A stretch of 64,000 nucleotides of DNA from Candidatus Dietzia intestinigallinarum (GTDB lineage: Bacteria > Actinomycetota > Actinomycetes > Mycobacteriales > Mycobacteriaceae). Shown piece by piece: positions 52,337 to 64,000 of the stretch. How positions within the stretch are numbered: the first letter of the stretch is position 1; each line of letters starts with the position of its first letter. Under the pieces are notes generated by a model that saw only the letters and a list, made by a program, of their open reading frames with translations, was not told the origin of the DNA and did not search any database. The stretch covers positions 117,878 to 181,877 of the forward strand of contig DWWG01000242.1 in NCBI GenBank assembly GCA_019119875.1. The letters run 5' to 3'. Position numbers and translations under genes: made by a program.

Positions 52337-53962
52337 TCAGTCTCGCCTGCGGGATTTCTTCCCGCTCTTGTGCTTCTTGCGGCGCGTCGCGCGGCGCGAT
52401 TCCGCGAGCTCGCGATACGCGGCGGTCACCGTGGCCGCGTCCGACTCGAAGCCGGCCAGGGTGAGTTCGGAGAACCCGCGCTCGTGCTCGTAGAGCACGC
52501 CGAACCCGAACGTCGACTCGCCGGCCGATTCCGCCCGTCGGGCGATGCGCCGGATCCACTGGCGGGCGGTCACACTGTCCTGGACCTCGCCCAGCACGGT
52601 GTGCAGTCGCTGGCACGCGGTCCGCAGCGGAGCCACGGTGAGCCCGCTCCGGTCCGGTAGCGAACCGACGTTGCGGCGCAGCGCCTTGGCGCGCTTGCGT
52701 ACCACGTGGGTGAGTTCCTCGCGCTGGGCCAGCGTGAGATCCAGTGATTCCAGGTCGCGTTCGGTGCGTGTCCGGGTCTTGGTGAACCTGGCGAACTGCC
52801 GGTCGACTCCGCGCAGGATCGTCTCCTCGGCCTCGCGTCGCCGCTTCTTGCCGGTGGCGGGTATCTCGTCCACCTCGCGGCCGGCGTCCGGCTCGGTCCC
52901 GGCCACGCGGACGAGCTCGTGCAGTCCGTCGAGCAGATCGAGGTAGCGGTCGGAGACCAGGGCCGCGGTGACGCGCTCGCCGGCGCGCTTCTCCTCCGCG
53001 TCGAATTCGGTGCGTAGCCGCTCGCGTGTCCGGGGGCTCACCACGTCCTCGGGATATTCCGCGGCGATCGACCCGAGTCGCTCGTCGACCACCTGGATGT
53101 CACGCAGCTTGCCCAGTACCGCGGCGAGCAGCTTGAGTTCGTCCAGTATCCGGGCCGGGTCGACGTCGGTGCCCGCGGTCTCGGCGCCCAGTTCGGTGGC
53201 GTAGGTGCTGATGGTGCTGCGCAGTCCACGTACGGCGACGCGCATCTGGTGCACGCCGGTCATGGTGACGCGCCGCGCCGCCGCGTCGTGGTCGAGTAGC
53301 TGCAGGAGATCGTCTCCCAGCGCGTCGCGGACGGGGGAGACGTCGCGGTCCCACGCGTCGGGGACGGGACCCACCGCGCGGGCGAGTTTCGACGACGACG
53401 ACGAGGACGTCGCCCCGGCGGCGATGCAGACCGCTGAGACCGCGGCCAGTGCCTCGTCGCCGTGGGGCAGGTCCGGGTCGACGAGTTCGGCCTCCCACTC
53501 CCGCCAGTGCGATGCGGACCCGCCGGGGATGAACGAGTCGGTGGAGACCCTGTCGTCGCAGAATTCCACGACCGCGGTCCCGTCTGGGTCTCTGAGCAGG
53601 ACGACCTGCCGTCGGTTGTCGATCCGGGCGATCGGTGCGAGTTCCCGGCGGCGGACCAGGCCGGCTATGGCGGTGACGAGTGAGTCGGGGATGTCGTCTC
53701 CGAGGGGGGCCTGCAGCTCGAGTCGGCCGGCGCGGTCGGGGAGCTTGAGATGCCAGCCCTCGTCGCTGCCGCCGGTGCGGCGGCGCAGGGTCACCTTGTG
53801 GCGGGTGAGCGTCAGGTCCGGGGTGTCGTAGTAGGCCGCGGACAGTTCGTGTTCGACGGGTGCGTCCGCGACGAGCGGCGCGAAATCGTCCGCGGCCGGG
53901 GTCGGGACATCCGCCGTGACCTCGAATTTGCTCTCTACCTCGAGGGCCTCACTGATCGCCAT
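52337..53962 (-). CDS. CYTH + CHAD domain protein
   Basis: EVESKFEV (ExExK CYTH), C-terminal CHAD helices (VHQMRVAVRGLRSTI...RRNVGSLPDRS). Confidence 0.88.
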   Translation of the reverse strand: MAISEALEVESKFEVTADVPTPAADDFAPLVADAPVEHELSAAYYDTPDLTLTRHKVTLRRRTGGSDEGWHLKLPDRAGRLELQAPLGDDIPDSLVTAIAGLVRRRELAPIARIDNRRQVVLLRDPDGTAVVEFCDDRVSTDSFIPGGSASHWREWEAELVDPDLPHGDEALAAVSAVCIAAGATSSSSSSKLARAVGPVPDAWDRDVSPVRDALGDDLLQLLDHDAAARRVTMTGVHQMRVAVRGLRSTISTYATELGAETAGTDVDPARILDELKLLAAVLGKLRDIQVVDERLGSIAAEYPEDVVSPRTRERLRTEFDAEEKRAGERVTAALVSDRYLDLLDGLHELVRVAGTEPDAGREVDEIPATGKKRRREAEETILRGVDRQFARFTKTRTRTERDLESLDLTLAQREELTHVVRKRAKALRRNVGSLPDRSGLTVAPLRTACQRLHTVLGEVQDSVTARQWIRRIARRAESAGESTFGFGVLYEHERGFSELTLAGFESDAATVTAAYRELAESRRATRRKKHKSGKKSRRRD

Positions 53963-54163
53963 GGCTTGGTTGTACCAGGTCCGGGTGAACGCAGCCGGAC
54001 GCTTCACCCCTGGACCTCCTTACTAGCGGGTAAGGTCGAAGTGGTTCCGTTCACACCGCGCCGTCATGCGCCACGCGGGCTCGTCGACGCGCACGCGCGG
54101 TCGCCGGGCTCGCCGGACTGATCCGGGGCGGGCTCGAGCACCGACATCTCAGGGGGAGAAGCA

Positions 54164-55666
54164 GTGGAACAGATCAACACCGTCGACGTTCTGATCGTGG
54201 GGGCGGGCTTCTCCGGGCTGGGCGCGGCGATCCGGCTCGCGCAGGAGGGCTTCGAGGACCTCGTCGTCCTGGAACGCGGCTCCGATGTCGGGGGCACCTG
54301 GCGGGACAACAGCTACCCCGGTGCCGCGTGCGACGTCCCGTCGCACCTGTACTCGTACTCGTTCGCGCCCAACCCGGACTGGTCCCGGGCCTTCTCCCCG
54401 CAGGGGGAGATCTACGACTACATCCGCCGGGTGACCCGCGAGGCCGGGGTGCGCGAGAAGATCCGGTTCGGCGTGGAGGTCACCGCCGTCGACTTCGACG
54501 AACCCCGGGGCCGCTGGACCGTGCAGACCAGCGAGGGCACCTATGACGCCCGCGTCGTCGTGCTGGGTGTCGGCGCCCTGTGCGAGCCCAGGAACCCCGA
54601 TATCGACGGGATCGAGGACTTCGCCGGGCCGGTCTTTCACACCGCGCGCTGGGATCACTCGGTGATGCTGGCGGACAAGCGGGTCGCGGTGATCGGTACC
54701 GGCGCCTCGGCCATCCAGGTGGTGCCGTCCATCGCGCCGACGGTTGCTCACCTGGACGTGTACCAGCGCACCGCGCCCTGGGTCCTGCCGCGCATCGACC
54801 GGACCTACCCGGACCTGGAGCGGAAGGCGTACCGCCGGATACCCGGACTGCAGCGCGCGGTTCGGGCGCTGCAGTACGCGAGCCGCGAGTTCCAGGTGGT
54901 GGGCCTGACGCGCAGCCGCGCGGCGCTGGCGCCCATCAAGGCCCTCGGACGAGCGCACCTGGCGATGCAGGTACGCGACCGGAAGCTACGCGAGGCCCTC
55001 ACCCCGAGATTCGAGATCGGATGCAAACGCATCCTGCTGTCCAATACCTGGTATCCGGCTCTGTCCCGGGAGAACGTGGACCTGGTCACCTCTCCCATCA
55101 CGCGGGTGACCAGCGACGGCATCGTCACCGCCGACGGCGTCGAGCACCCCACGGATGTCCTGGTGGTCGCCACCGGTTTCCACGTCACGGACTCCCCGTT
55201 CTTCGAGCGGGTGCGCGGCACCGACGGCCGGACGCTGGCCGACAAGTGGGCCGGCGACGGGATGGAGGCATACAAGGGCACGACCGTCTCGGGCTATCCC
55301 AATCTCTTCGTTCTGGTCGGCCCCGCGACGGGGCTGGGGCACTCGTCGATGATCTACATGATCGAGTCCCAGCTGAACTACCTCGCCGACGCCATGCAGA
55401 CGATGCGGGCGCGGAACCTGCAGACCGTCGATGTCCGCGAGGTGGTCCAGGAGGCGTACAACGACGAGTTGCGCGCCAACACCGGCGACACCGTGTGGAC
55501 GACCGGCTGTAAGAGCTGGTACCTCGACGACAAGGGCAACGCCCCCGCCGTGTGGCCCGACTTCACCTTCGTGTTCCGCAGGGAGACACGGGAATTCGAC
55601 CTGAGCGCCTACCGCCGTACGCCGGTCGGTGCGACGGAGCCGTCGTCGTCGGGGGCCCGGGCATGA
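54164..55666 (+). CDS. Flavin-containing monooxygenase / Baeyer-Villiger-type oxygenase
   Basis: VLIVGAGFSGLGAAIRL; GGTWRDNSYPGAACDVPSHLYSYSF; VAVIGTGASAIQ. Confidence 0.92.
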   Translation: MEQINTVDVLIVGAGFSGLGAAIRLAQEGFEDLVVLERGSDVGGTWRDNSYPGAACDVPSHLYSYSFAPNPDWSRAFSPQGEIYDYIRRVTREAGVREKIRFGVEVTAVDFDEPRGRWTVQTSEGTYDARVVVLGVGALCEPRNPDIDGIEDFAGPVFHTARWDHSVMLADKRVAVIGTGASAIQVVPSIAPTVAHLDVYQRTAPWVLPRIDRTYPDLERKAYRRIPGLQRAVRALQYASREFQVVGLTRSRAALAPIKALGRAHLAMQVRDRKLREALTPRFEIGCKRILLSNTWYPALSRENVDLVTSPITRVTSDGIVTADGVEHPTDVLVVATGFHVTDSPFFERVRGTDGRTLADKWAGDGMEAYKGTTVSGYPNLFVLVGPATGLGHSSMIYMIESQLNYLADAMQTMRARNLQTVDVREVVQEAYNDELRANTGDTVWTTGCKSWYLDDKGNAPAVWPDFTFVFRRETREFDLSAYRRTPVGATEPSSSGARA

Positions 55667-56550
55667 GTGGACTGATCAGACACCTGAGCGACACGGTCGG
55701 CGGGCTGACGGGCCGCCGACCCCGCTGGCGGATGGACGGCAAGGTCGTCGTCGTCACCGGCGCCGGTTCCGGGATCGGCCGGGAACTGGCGCGTGAGGCC
55801 GCCCGCCGCGGGGCGCGGTTGGCGCTGACCGACATCGACGTCGACGGACTCGCGGAAACCGTCACCCTCGCCCGCGGCGACGGCGCCGACGAGGTGCACT
55901 CGCAGCGGCTCGACGTCACCGAACAGGCCGCGGTCGCCGAGTACGCCGGGCTGGTCGCCGAGCACTTCGGCGAGGTGAACCTGGTGATCAACAATGCCGG
56001 CATCGCGTTCACCGGACGGGTCGAGGAATCGGGATACAAGGACATCGCCCGCGTCATGGACGTGGACTACTGGGGCGTGGTGCACGGAACCAAGGAGTTC
56101 CTGCCGCACCTCATCGCCTCCGGCGACGGTCACCTGGCGAACGTCTCCAGCATCTTCTCGTTCCTGTCCGTTCCCACCCAGAACTCGTACAACGCGGCCA
56201 AGGCCGCTGTGCAGCAGTTCACCGAGTCCCTACGGATGGAGATGATCGCGGCCGGCCGTCCGGTCGACGTGAGTTGCGTCCACCCGGGCGGCATCAAGAC
56301 CGCCGTGGCGCGCAACGCCACCGCCGCCGAGGGGCTCGACAGCGCCGACTTCGCCGCGGTCTTCGACGAGAAGTTCGCCCGCACCGAGGCCTCGACGGCC
56401 GCGCGGGTCATCCTCGACGGGGTGGAGCGGCGGCGTGCCCGCATTCTCGTGGGACCGGATGCGTATGTCATCGACGCCCTGGTCCGGCTCTTCCCGTCCG
56501 CCTATCAGCGTGGAACGGTGCTCGTGTCCCGCAGGTTCGGCGTGATCTGA
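55663..56550 (+). CDS. Short-chain dehydrogenase/reductase
   Basis: VVVTGAGSGIGRELA; NNAGIAF; SYNAAKAAV. Confidence 0.92.
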   Translation: MSGLIRHLSDTVGGLTGRRPRWRMDGKVVVVTGAGSGIGRELAREAARRGARLALTDIDVDGLAETVTLARGDGADEVHSQRLDVTEQAAVAEYAGLVAEHFGEVNLVINNAGIAFTGRVEESGYKDIARVMDVDYWGVVHGTKEFLPHLIASGDGHLANVSSIFSFLSVPTQNSYNAAKAAVQQFTESLRMEMIAAGRPVDVSCVHPGGIKTAVARNATAAEGLDSADFAAVFDEKFARTEASTAARVILDGVERRRARILVGPDAYVIDALVRLFPSAYQRGTVLVSRRFGVI

Positions 56551-56595
56551 CGCCGGACCGGTGGACCGGGCGCCGCTCCCTGCTCCGCGCAGAGG

Positions 56596-57663
56596 TCAGG
56601 GACGGAAGCGGTCGGTGGCCTCGAGCAGGTGATGGGTGATCCCCGGCTCGGACATCGCGTGACCGGCGTCGGCCACGATGTGGAGCTCCGAGCCCGGCCA
56701 TGCCGCGTGCAGCTCCCAGGCGTTGGCCACCGGGCACACCACGTCGTAGCGGCCGTGCACGATGACCGCCGGCAGGTGCGAGATCCGGTCCATGCGGTCG
56801 AGGATCGGCGTGTCCGCCAGGAAGGCGTCGTGGGTGAAATAGTGGTTCTCGATCCGGGCGAACGCCAGGGCGAACCGGTCGCTGACCCCGTCCGGATCAG
56901 CCGTGCCCCCGGGTGCGGTCTGTCGGGGGAGCAGCATGGACGTCGAGGTCTCCCACGTTGTCCACGCACGGGCCGCCGCGATTTCCGTCTCCGGATCCCC
57001 GCAGTGCAGGAGGCGGTGGTACGCGGCAACGTGGTCGTAACCCGGCCGGTGGACGGCCTCGGGGCCGTCGGCGGCGAGCAACGGAGCCAGGTAGCCCTCC
57101 CAGACGTCCGGGAACAGGTGGGCCGCCCCGCCGCGGTAGAACCAGTCGATCTCCGACGGTCGGCACAGGAAGATCCCCCGCAACACCAGTCCCCGGACCC
57201 GATCGGGGTGCTCCTGCGCGTAGGCCAACGCCAACGTCGATCCCCATGACCCGCCGAAGACGAGCCACTGGTGGAGCCCCAGATGCGCGCGCAGTCGTTC
57301 GAGATCGGCCACCAGATGCCACGTGGTGTTGACGGACAGGTCGGCGCCGTCCGCGACATGCGGGACGCTGCGACCGCAGCCACGCTGGTCGACCAGGATG
57401 ATCCGGTAGACCGACGGGTCGAACATCCTCCGGTGGGCCGGGTTGGTGCCGCCTCCGGGGCCGCCGTGCACGAACACCACGGGCGTGCCGTCCGGGCGGC
57501 CGGAGCACTCCCAGTACAGCTGCTGGCCGTCGCCCACGTCGAGCATCCCCGACTCGTGCGGCTGGATCTCCGGATACGGCGCCCGCCGCCCGGTGCCCCC
57601 TTCGCGGCCCTCTTCGCGCGCGAGAAGGTCCTGCGGTCGGGCGTCGACCCGGTCGGAGGCCAT
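56596..57663 (-). CDS. pip: Proline iminopeptidase
   Basis: FVHGGPGGGTNPAHRRMFDPSVYRIILVDQRGCGRS; VFGGSWGSTLALAYAQ. Confidence 0.93.
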   Translation of the reverse strand: MASDRVDARPQDLLAREEGREGGTGRRAPYPEIQPHESGMLDVGDGQQLYWECSGRPDGTPVVFVHGGPGGGTNPAHRRMFDPSVYRIILVDQRGCGRSVPHVADGADLSVNTTWHLVADLERLRAHLGLHQWLVFGGSWGSTLALAYAQEHPDRVRGLVLRGIFLCRPSEIDWFYRGGAAHLFPDVWEGYLAPLLAADGPEAVHRPGYDHVAAYHRLLHCGDPETEIAAARAWTTWETSTSMLLPRQTAPGGTADPDGVSDRFALAFARIENHYFTHDAFLADTPILDRMDRISHLPAVIVHGRYDVVCPVANAWELHAAWPGSELHIVADAGHAMSEPGITHHLLEATDRFRP

Positions 57664-58526
57664 CAGAAGGAGTGCTCCGGGCCGGGGAAGGCGCGCGAGC
57701 GGACCTCATCTCCGTACTCGCGGGCGGCCTCACGCAGGGTGTCGGCCAGCCGGGCGTACTTCTTGACGAACTTCGCCGTGCGGCCGGTCCCGTGACCGGC
57801 CATGTCCTGCCACACGAGCACCTGGGCGTCGCAGCCGTTACCGGCGCCGATCCCGACGGTGGCGATCTCCAGTTCGGCGGAGATCTCCCTGGCCAGATCG
57901 GCGGGGACCATCTCCATGACCACGGAGAAGGCGCCGGCCTCCTGCACGGCGATGGCGTCCGCGCGGAGTTCGGCGGCGGCGTCGCCACGGCCCTGGACAC
58001 GGAAACCGCCGAGTCCGTTGACGGACTGCGGCGTGAAGCCGATGTGGGCCATCACGGGGATGCCGGCGTCGACGATCGCCCGGATGTGCGGGGCCATCCG
58101 CACGCCGCCCTCGAGCTTGACCGCCTGCGCACCTCCCTCCTTCATCATCCGGACGGCCGCCTCCACGGCCCGGGTGGGGGAGGGCTCGTAGCTGCCGAAC
58201 ACCAGGTCGGCCACGACCAGCGCCCTGGGCGCGCCACGGGTGACGGCCCGCACCAGCGGGATCATCTCGTCCTCGGTGACCGGGACCGTGGTGTCGTAGC
58301 CGTAGACCACGTTCGCCGCGGAGTCGCCCACCAGCAGGACGGGAATCCCGGCCTCCTGGAAGAGACGGGCCGAGACGAAGTCGTACGCGGTGAGCATCGG
58401 CCAGGGCTCGCCGGCGGCCTTGAGCTCGGCGAGGTGGTGGATGCGGGTGACCCGGGTCAGACCCTGCTGTTCGGTGTCCGACGCGGCGCCGGATCCGTAG
58501 ACGGGGGTGTCGGGGTTCTCGCTCAT
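57663..58526 (-). CDS. panB: 3-methyl-2-oxobutanoate hydroxymethyltransferase
   Basis: [60 protein letters not shown]. Confidence 0.95.
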   Translation of the reverse strand: MSENPDTPVYGSGAASDTEQQGLTRVTRIHHLAELKAAGEPWPMLTAYDFVSARLFQEAGIPVLLVGDSAANVVYGYDTTVPVTEDEMIPLVRAVTRGAPRALVVADLVFGSYEPSPTRAVEAAVRMMKEGGAQAVKLEGGVRMAPHIRAIVDAGIPVMAHIGFTPQSVNGLGGFRVQGRGDAAAELRADAIAVQEAGAFSVVMEMVPADLAREISAELEIATVGIGAGNGCDAQVLVWQDMAGHGTGRTAKFVKKYARLADTLREAAREYGDEVRSRAFPGPEHSF

Positions 58527-58746
58527 TGCGGTGTGGCCTTCCTTCGGTGACCTCGAGGCCGGCCGTGCGCCGGTCCCCGGGCGGACAGGGGGCGGTGACG
58601 TGCACGGGGAATCCGTGCGCCGTCGCCGACGAGTCTGCCACGCGCATTCCGGACGGGTTCGGTGGGTGCCCGGGCGCGATGCCCCGGAAGGGCCCGCGGG
58701 CGGGATGTCACACGGTCGTGATGCGGCAGGCACTAGGTTGGACGGC

Positions 58747-60087
58747 ATGAACCGCCAGCAGGAGTACGTTCTCAGGACCCTAGAGGAACGCGACATCCGG
58801 TTCGTCCGGCTCTGGTTCACCGATGTGCTCGGGACGCTCAAATCCGTGGCCGTGGCACCGGCCGAGCTCGAGGGCGCCTTCGGGGAGGGCATCGGCTTCG
58901 ACGGGTCCGCCATCGAGGGCTTCTCGAGGGTCTCCGAGGCGGACACGGTCGCCAAGCCCGACCCGTCGACGTTCCAGGTGCTGCCGTGGGCCCACGCCGA
59001 CGGCGGCCAGCACTCGGCCCGCATCTTCTGCGACATCTTCAACCCGGACGGCAGCCCCAGCTGGGCCGACCCCCGGCACGTGCTGCGTCGTCAGCTCAAC
59101 AAGGCCGCTGACCTCGGATTCTCCTGCTATGTGCACCCGGAGATCGAGTTCTTTCTGTTCCACAGTCTCGACACGGACGGTGCCGAGCCGGTGCCCACGG
59201 ACAACGGCGGCTACTTCGACCAGGCGGTCCACGAAACGGCCCCGCATTTCCGACGCAACGCGATCGAGGCGCTCGAGGCCATGGGCATCTCCGTGGAGTT
59301 CTCGCATCACGAGGGCGCGCCGGGCCAGCAGGAGATCGACCTCCGCTACGCCGATGCGCTGAGCATGGCGGACAACATCATGACCTTCCGGTACATCGTC
59401 AAGGAGGTCGCGATGAACAACGGCGTGTGGGCCTCCTTCATGCCCAAGCCGCTGCGCGACCACCCGGGCTCGGCCATGCACACGCACATGAGCCTGTTCG
59501 AGGGAGACACCAACGCGTTCCACGATCCGGACGACGAGTACCAGCTGTCGGCCACCGCGAAGTCGTTCGTGGCCGGCATCCTCCGCCATTCCCCGGAGTT
59601 CTCGGCCGTCACCAACCAGTGGGTCAACTCCTACAAGCGGCTCATCGGTGGAGGGGAGGCCCCCACCGCGGCCACGTGGGGCCGGGCCAACCGGTCGGCG
59701 CTGGTGCGGGTGCCCATGTACACCCCCAACAAGGCGTCGTCGCGCCGGATCGAGGTCCGCAGCCCGGACTCCGCCTGCAACCCGTATCTGGCGTTCGCGG
59801 TGATGTTCGCCGCCGGCATCAAGGGGGTGCAGGAGGGGTACGAGCTGCCGCCGGAGTCAGAAGACGACGTGTGGACCATGAGTCGCCGTGAGCGACGGGC
59901 GATGGGCTACACCGATCTGCCCGGCAGCCTCGAGCAGGCGCTGGACGCGATGGAGGAGTCGGAGCTCGTCGCCGAGGCGCTCGGCGAGCACGTGTTCGAG
60001 TTCTTCCTGCGCAACAAGCGTCGGGAGTGGCGCGAGTACCGCTCCGACGTGACCCCGTACGAGCTGCGCAACTACCTCAACCTGTGA
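58747..60087 (+). CDS. glnA2: Glutamine synthetase (GlnA2-type)
   Basis: [41 protein letters not shown]; adjacent to glnE. Confidence 0.92.
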   Translation: MNRQQEYVLRTLEERDIRFVRLWFTDVLGTLKSVAVAPAELEGAFGEGIGFDGSAIEGFSRVSEADTVAKPDPSTFQVLPWAHADGGQHSARIFCDIFNPDGSPSWADPRHVLRRQLNKAADLGFSCYVHPEIEFFLFHSLDTDGAEPVPTDNGGYFDQAVHETAPHFRRNAIEALEAMGISVEFSHHEGAPGQQEIDLRYADALSMADNIMTFRYIVKEVAMNNGVWASFMPKPLRDHPGSAMHTHMSLFEGDTNAFHDPDDEYQLSATAKSFVAGILRHSPEFSAVTNQWVNSYKRLIGGGEAPTAATWGRANRSALVRVPMYTPNKASSRRIEVRSPDSACNPYLAFAVMFAAGIKGVQEGYELPPESEDDVWTMSRRERRAMGYTDLPGSLEQALDAMEESELVAEALGEHVFEFFLRNKRREWREYRSDVTPYELRNYLNL

Positions 60088-60100
60088 CCCGGGCGGCGGC

Positions 60101-63100
60101 GTGAGCAGAGACTCCTCCCGGCCCCGGATCCCCAGTCCCGGTCGCCTCGGACTGCTCGACGACCGCGCGGCGGACTGGCTGGAATACCTGGGATGGACCG
60201 ACGACGACGCGGTGCCCGTCCTGTGGGCGCTCTCGCGTGCGCCGGATCCCGACCTCGCGCTGGGGGCGCTCGTGCGCCTGCGCGAGTCGCTGGCGATCGA
60301 ATCCCATGCGCGCAGCGACGTCGGCACGGGCGTCGATGCTGGCGTGGCAGCGCTGGACTCGACGCTCCGGTCCGATCCGCGGGTGCGTGCGCGGCTGCTC
60401 GCCCTCCTCGGGTCGTCCAGCGCGTTGGGGGACCATCTGGTCGCCGAGCCGACCCGGTGGACACTGCTGCGGTCGTCGTTGCCCACCCGCCGCGACGTCC
60501 TGGCCCACATGCTCGGTGTCGTGGAGGCCGTCCCGGAGGCGCGCGCGGATGCCGGACCCGAGCCGACTCAGTCGGACGACCTGCGCAGCGTCGGCACCTA
60601 CCGGGCCGGGGTCACCGGCGGCGCCGCGGTGAACGTGTTGCGCACGGCGTACCGCGACCAGGTCGCGTTGCTGGCCGCCCACGACCTGGCCGCCACCGTC
60701 GAGGCCGACGAACCGACCCTGTCGTTCGACGAGGTCGGCCACAGGCTGTCCGATCTCGCCGACGCGGCGCTCACGGCCGCGCTGGCCGTGGCGGTCGCGA
60801 CCGTCTACCCGGATTCACCGATGCCGGCACGCCTCGCGGTGGTGGCGATGGGCAAGGGCGGGGCGCGCGAGCTCAACTACATCTCGGACGTCGACGTGAT
60901 CTGCGTGGCCGAGCCCGCCGACACCAAGACCACCCGGGTGGCGGGGGAGATGATGCGTATCGGGACGATGGCGTTCTTCGAGGTGGACGCCGCGCTGCGC
61001 CCCGAGGGCAACGCCGGTGAACTGGTCCGCACCCTCGAGTCCCACACCGCCTACTACAGACGTTGGGCCAAGACGTGGGAGTTCCAGGCGCTGCTCAAGG
61101 CCCGCCCCATGACCGGTGATCTCGCACTCGGGCAGAGCTACCGCGAGGCGGTTCACCCGATGGTGTGGACCGCAGCCGAACGCGAGGACTTCGTCCACGA
61201 CGTGCAGGCCATGCGCCGCCGCGTCGAGGAGAACGTGCCCGAGGCCCTGCGGGAGCGCGAACTCAAGCTCGGCCGGGGCGGTCTGCGCGACGTGGAGTTC
61301 GCGGTCCAGCTCCTGCAGATGGTGCACGGGCGCACCGACGAAGAACTGCGCGTCGCCAGTACCGTTGAGGCGCTGGGAGCGCTGCGCGCCGGCGGGTACA
61401 TCGCCAGGGAGGACGGCGCGGACCTGATCGTCGCGTACGAGTTCCTCCGGCTCCTGGAGCACCGACTGCAGCTGCAACGCTACAAGCGGACGCACCTGCT
61501 GCCGGAGGACGGTGACGAGGAGGCCTACCGCTGGCTGGCCCGCGCCTCGAACATCCGGCCCGAAGGCCCGCGTGACGCCGCGCAGGTGCTGCGACGCAAC
61601 CTGCGTGACATCCGACGACGGGTGCGGCGCCTGCACTCGAAGCTCTTCTACCGTCCCCTGCTGGACTCGATCGCGTCCTACGACGCCGAGGCCCTGTCGC
61701 TCAGCCCCCAGGCCATGGAGCGTCAGCTCGGTGCGCTCGGCTTCGCCGCCCCGCGTAACGCCCTCGGGCACCTGCGTGCCCTGGCGGGCCAGAACAACCG
61801 CCGTGGCCGCATCCAGGCGCTGTTGCTGCCGACCTTCATGGAGTGGCTGGCGGACACCCCCGACCCGGACGCGGGTCTGCTGGCCTACCGGCGGCTGTGC
61901 GAGGAGAACGAGGAGATCACGTGGTTCCTGCGCACCCTTCGTGACGACAGCATCGTGGCGCGGCGCCTCATCCGGGTCCTGGGAACATCCGCGTTCGTCG
62001 CCGAGCTGCTCATGCGGAACCCCGAGGTGATCCCCGACCTCACGGACGGTGCGGAAGGGCCGGTGCTGGTGGCGTCGCGGGTCTCCGACATCGCCTCCGC
62101 GCTCACCGCCGCCGCAGAGCGGCACCGCACGCCGGAGCGGGTGATCGCGGCGGCCAGGTCGCTGCGTCGCGCCGAGCTGGCGCGCATCGGTGCGGCGGAC
62201 GTGCTGCGCATGATCTCGGTGCCGGAGGTCGGCAGACGACTCACGTCCGTGTGGCGGGCGGTGCTTCAGGCGGCGTTGGCGTCGGTGGTCCGCGACATGA
62301 TGCCCCACGGCGGCACCCCGCCGGCCCGGCTGGCCTACATCGGTATGGGGCGACTCGGCGGCAACGAGCTGTCGTACGGCTCGGACGCGGACGTGATGAT
62401 CGTGTGCGACCCCGCCGAGGGCATCGCCGAGGAGGACGCTCTGAAATGGGCCACGCAGGTGGCCGAACGCGTGGGGGCGCTGCTGTCCTCGCCGTCGTCG
62501 GATCCACCCCTGGACCTCGACACCGACCTGCGGCCCGAGGGCCGCAACGGCCCCCTCGTACGCACCCTCGCCTCCTACCGGGCGTACTACTCCACCTGGG
62601 CCGAGACGTGGGAGCTCCAGGCCCTGCTCCGTGCCTCCTTCGCGGCGGGCGACCGGGCTCTGGGCCTGGACTTCCTCCACATGATCGACGAATTCCGCTA
62701 CCCGGAGAACGGCGTCCCCCACAAGGTGGTGCAGGAGATTCGGCGGATGAAGGCGCGGATCGATTCGGAGCGACTCCCGCGCGGGGCGGACCCGGCCACC
62801 CACACCAAGCTCGGTCGCGGCGGTCTGGCGGATGTCGAGTGGTGCGCCCAGCTGCTCACCATGCAGCACGCCGCGCGGGTACCCGGCCTGCACACGACGT
62901 CCACCCTCGAGACGCTCGACGCGGCGGCCTCCGCGGAACTGATCAGTGAGGGGGACCGTGACGCACTGGTCCAGTCGTGGCTCATGGCCGGGCACGCCCG
63001 GAACGCGCTGGTGCTGGCCCGGGGCAAGGCGGTCGACCAGCTCCCCGGCCAGGGCAAGATCCTCGCCGCGGTCGCTTCGATCTGTACCGGGTCGTCGGAC

Positions 63101-63184
63101 GGCGCCGAGTTCCTCAACGAATATCTGCGCGTGACCCGCATCGGGCGCAAGGCCGTCGACCACGTGTTCTGGGGCGAGGGCTGA
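60101..63184 (+). CDS. glnE: Bifunctional glutamine synthetase adenylyltransferase/deadenylase
   Basis: [20 protein letters not shown] and [20 protein letters not shown] duplicated nucleotidyltransferase motifs. Confidence 0.95.
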   Translation: MSRDSSRPRIPSPGRLGLLDDRAADWLEYLGWTDDDAVPVLWALSRAPDPDLALGALVRLRESLAIESHARSDVGTGVDAGVAALDSTLRSDPRVRARLLALLGSSSALGDHLVAEPTRWTLLRSSLPTRRDVLAHMLGVVEAVPEARADAGPEPTQSDDLRSVGTYRAGVTGGAAVNVLRTAYRDQVALLAAHDLAATVEADEPTLSFDEVGHRLSDLADAALTAALAVAVATVYPDSPMPARLAVVAMGKGGARELNYISDVDVICVAEPADTKTTRVAGEMMRIGTMAFFEVDAALRPEGNAGELVRTLESHTAYYRRWAKTWEFQALLKARPMTGDLALGQSYREAVHPMVWTAAEREDFVHDVQAMRRRVEENVPEALRERELKLGRGGLRDVEFAVQLLQMVHGRTDEELRVASTVEALGALRAGGYIAREDGADLIVAYEFLRLLEHRLQLQRYKRTHLLPEDGDEEAYRWLARASNIRPEGPRDAAQVLRRNLRDIRRRVRRLHSKLFYRPLLDSIASYDAEALSLSPQAMERQLGALGFAAPRNALGHLRALAGQNNRRGRIQALLLPTFMEWLADTPDPDAGLLAYRRLCEENEEITWFLRTLRDDSIVARRLIRVLGTSAFVAELLMRNPEVIPDLTDGAEGPVLVASRVSDIASALTAAAERHRTPERVIAAARSLRRAELARIGAADVLRMISVPEVGRRLTSVWRAVLQAALASVVRDMMPHGGTPPARLAYIGMGRLGGNELSYGSDADVMIVCDPAEGIAEEDALKWATQVAERVGALLSSPSSDPPLDLDTDLRPEGRNGPLVRTLASYRAYYSTWAETWELQALLRASFAAGDRALGLDFLHMIDEFRYPENGVPHKVVQEIRRMKARIDSERLPRGADPATHTKLGRGGLADVEWCAQLLTMQHAARVPGLHTTSTLETLDAAASAELISEGDRDALVQSWLMAGHARNALVLARGKAVDQLPGQGKILAAVASICTGSSDGAEFLNEYLRVTRIGRKAVDHVFWGEG

Positions 63185-63262
63185 CACCGCCGCGGCAGGT
63201 CAGGGGAGATGCCAGGGTGTTCACCGATGCGCCGGGGGCGTGCACGGCGATAACCTGGGCAC

Positions 63263-63622
63263 ATGCCAGTCACCATGAACCTCACCCTCACCCTCGACGG
63301 GGTCACCTACGGCGACCTGTACGAGTTCGTCGACGCCGTCCGCGCCGCCGGCGTACCCGCCGACGAGCGAGTCCGCTGCCTCGGGTCCGACGAGAAGGGC
63401 GACCGGTTCGAGATCGAACTGGGCCCGGACCGTCGGCGTCCCGGGGCCGCGAGCGCCGCGTCGGGAGCCCTCGTGGGGCAGCCCGACGTGCAGGGCACGG
63501 CGCCGTCGTCCGCCCCGACCGTGGCCTCGGTCGCCGAGACCGTTCGGTCCATGGTCCGCAACGGTGACGACCTGGACCGTGTGATCGCCGCACTGGGGGA
63601 TCTGCGCAAGTTCCTGCGGTGA
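63263..63622 (+). CDS. Hypothetical protein (119 aa)
   Basis: MPVTMNLTLTLDGVTYGDLYEFVDAVRAAGVPADERVRC; coding-like composition. Confidence 0.6.
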   Translation: MPVTMNLTLTLDGVTYGDLYEFVDAVRAAGVPADERVRCLGSDEKGDRFEIELGPDRRRPGAASAASGALVGQPDVQGTAPSSAPTVASVAETVRSMVRNGDDLDRVIAALGDLRKFLR

Positions 63623-63726
63623 CCTCCCGGACCAGCACTGTGCGCGCGGACCACACCGACCATCCGGGAGTGCAGGCCACGGTGCGTCTACCCCCTCACC
63701 GTGCTCGGTGACCTACCATCTGCACC

Positions 63727-64000
63727 ATGAGTTCACGTTCGCGACTTCTCGCCTCCGGCTCGACCGCCGTCGCGTTGGCCGCCGTGCTCGCCGGATGTGG
63801 CGGAGCGACGGTGGACGGGGAGGCCCCGGAGATCACAGCGGACAGCCCGAGCTCCACCACCTCCTCCACACCGTTCATCGAGGAACGTCCGGAGAAGCCG
63901 ACCGGACCGGTCCCGCCGCCCCCTCCGCAGGACCCGGAGCCCGAGCCGATGCCCGGAGAGCCCGATCCGCCCGCCGCCCCCGAGCCCCCGGCACCCGCCC
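63727..64000 (+). CDS. Lipoprotein with Pro-rich linker, truncated by window end
   Basis: MSSRSRLLASGSTAVALAAVLAGCGG (lipobox LAGC); open to position 64000. Confidence 0.72.
   Translation, partial: MSSRSRLLASGSTAVALAAVLAGCGGATVDGEAPEITADSPSSTTSSTPFIEERPEKPTGPVPPPPPQDPEPEPMPGEPDPPAAPEPPAPA

Overview
High-GC actinobacterial chromosome segment. Gene order (glyS next to zur/ArsR; aceE-mabR-fabD-acpM-accD6; ptpA next to a HAD gene; Nif3/Zn-ribbon/phosphatase; glnA2-glnE) places it in the Mycobacteriales; a Dietzia-like host is an inference. Most of the window is housekeeping: hemW-hrcA-dnaJ2-rsmE-phoH-ybeY-CNNM-era-recO-uppS, zur/ArsR, glyS, dgt, dnaG, three tRNAs, rnpB, panB, glnA2, glnE. The main accessory locus is a ~6.2 kb element at the 3' end of the RNase P RNA gene, bounded by a 24-bp perfect direct repeat (44656-44679 and 50872-50895). 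It has paired 11-bp-phased arm-type-like motifs inside both ends and a tyrosine integrase beside the right repeat. That integrase is split by a ~0.6 kb non-coding element with imperfect ~65-bp terminal inverted repeats, each carrying three 22-bp-phased GGTAGCG/GGATAGCG motifs. Cargo includes (i) a likely toxin / HTH antitoxin / SecB-like chaperone (TAC-type) operon with a non-obvious toxin and (ii) an HTH / nucleotidyltransferase-like / unknown three-gene cassette. Separately, the mycolate/FAS-II locus keeps a textbook MabR palindrome (TTTTGT-N9-ACAAAA) but has no kasA/kasB between acpM and accD6. All calls come from reading sequence and ORFs; no database search was run.
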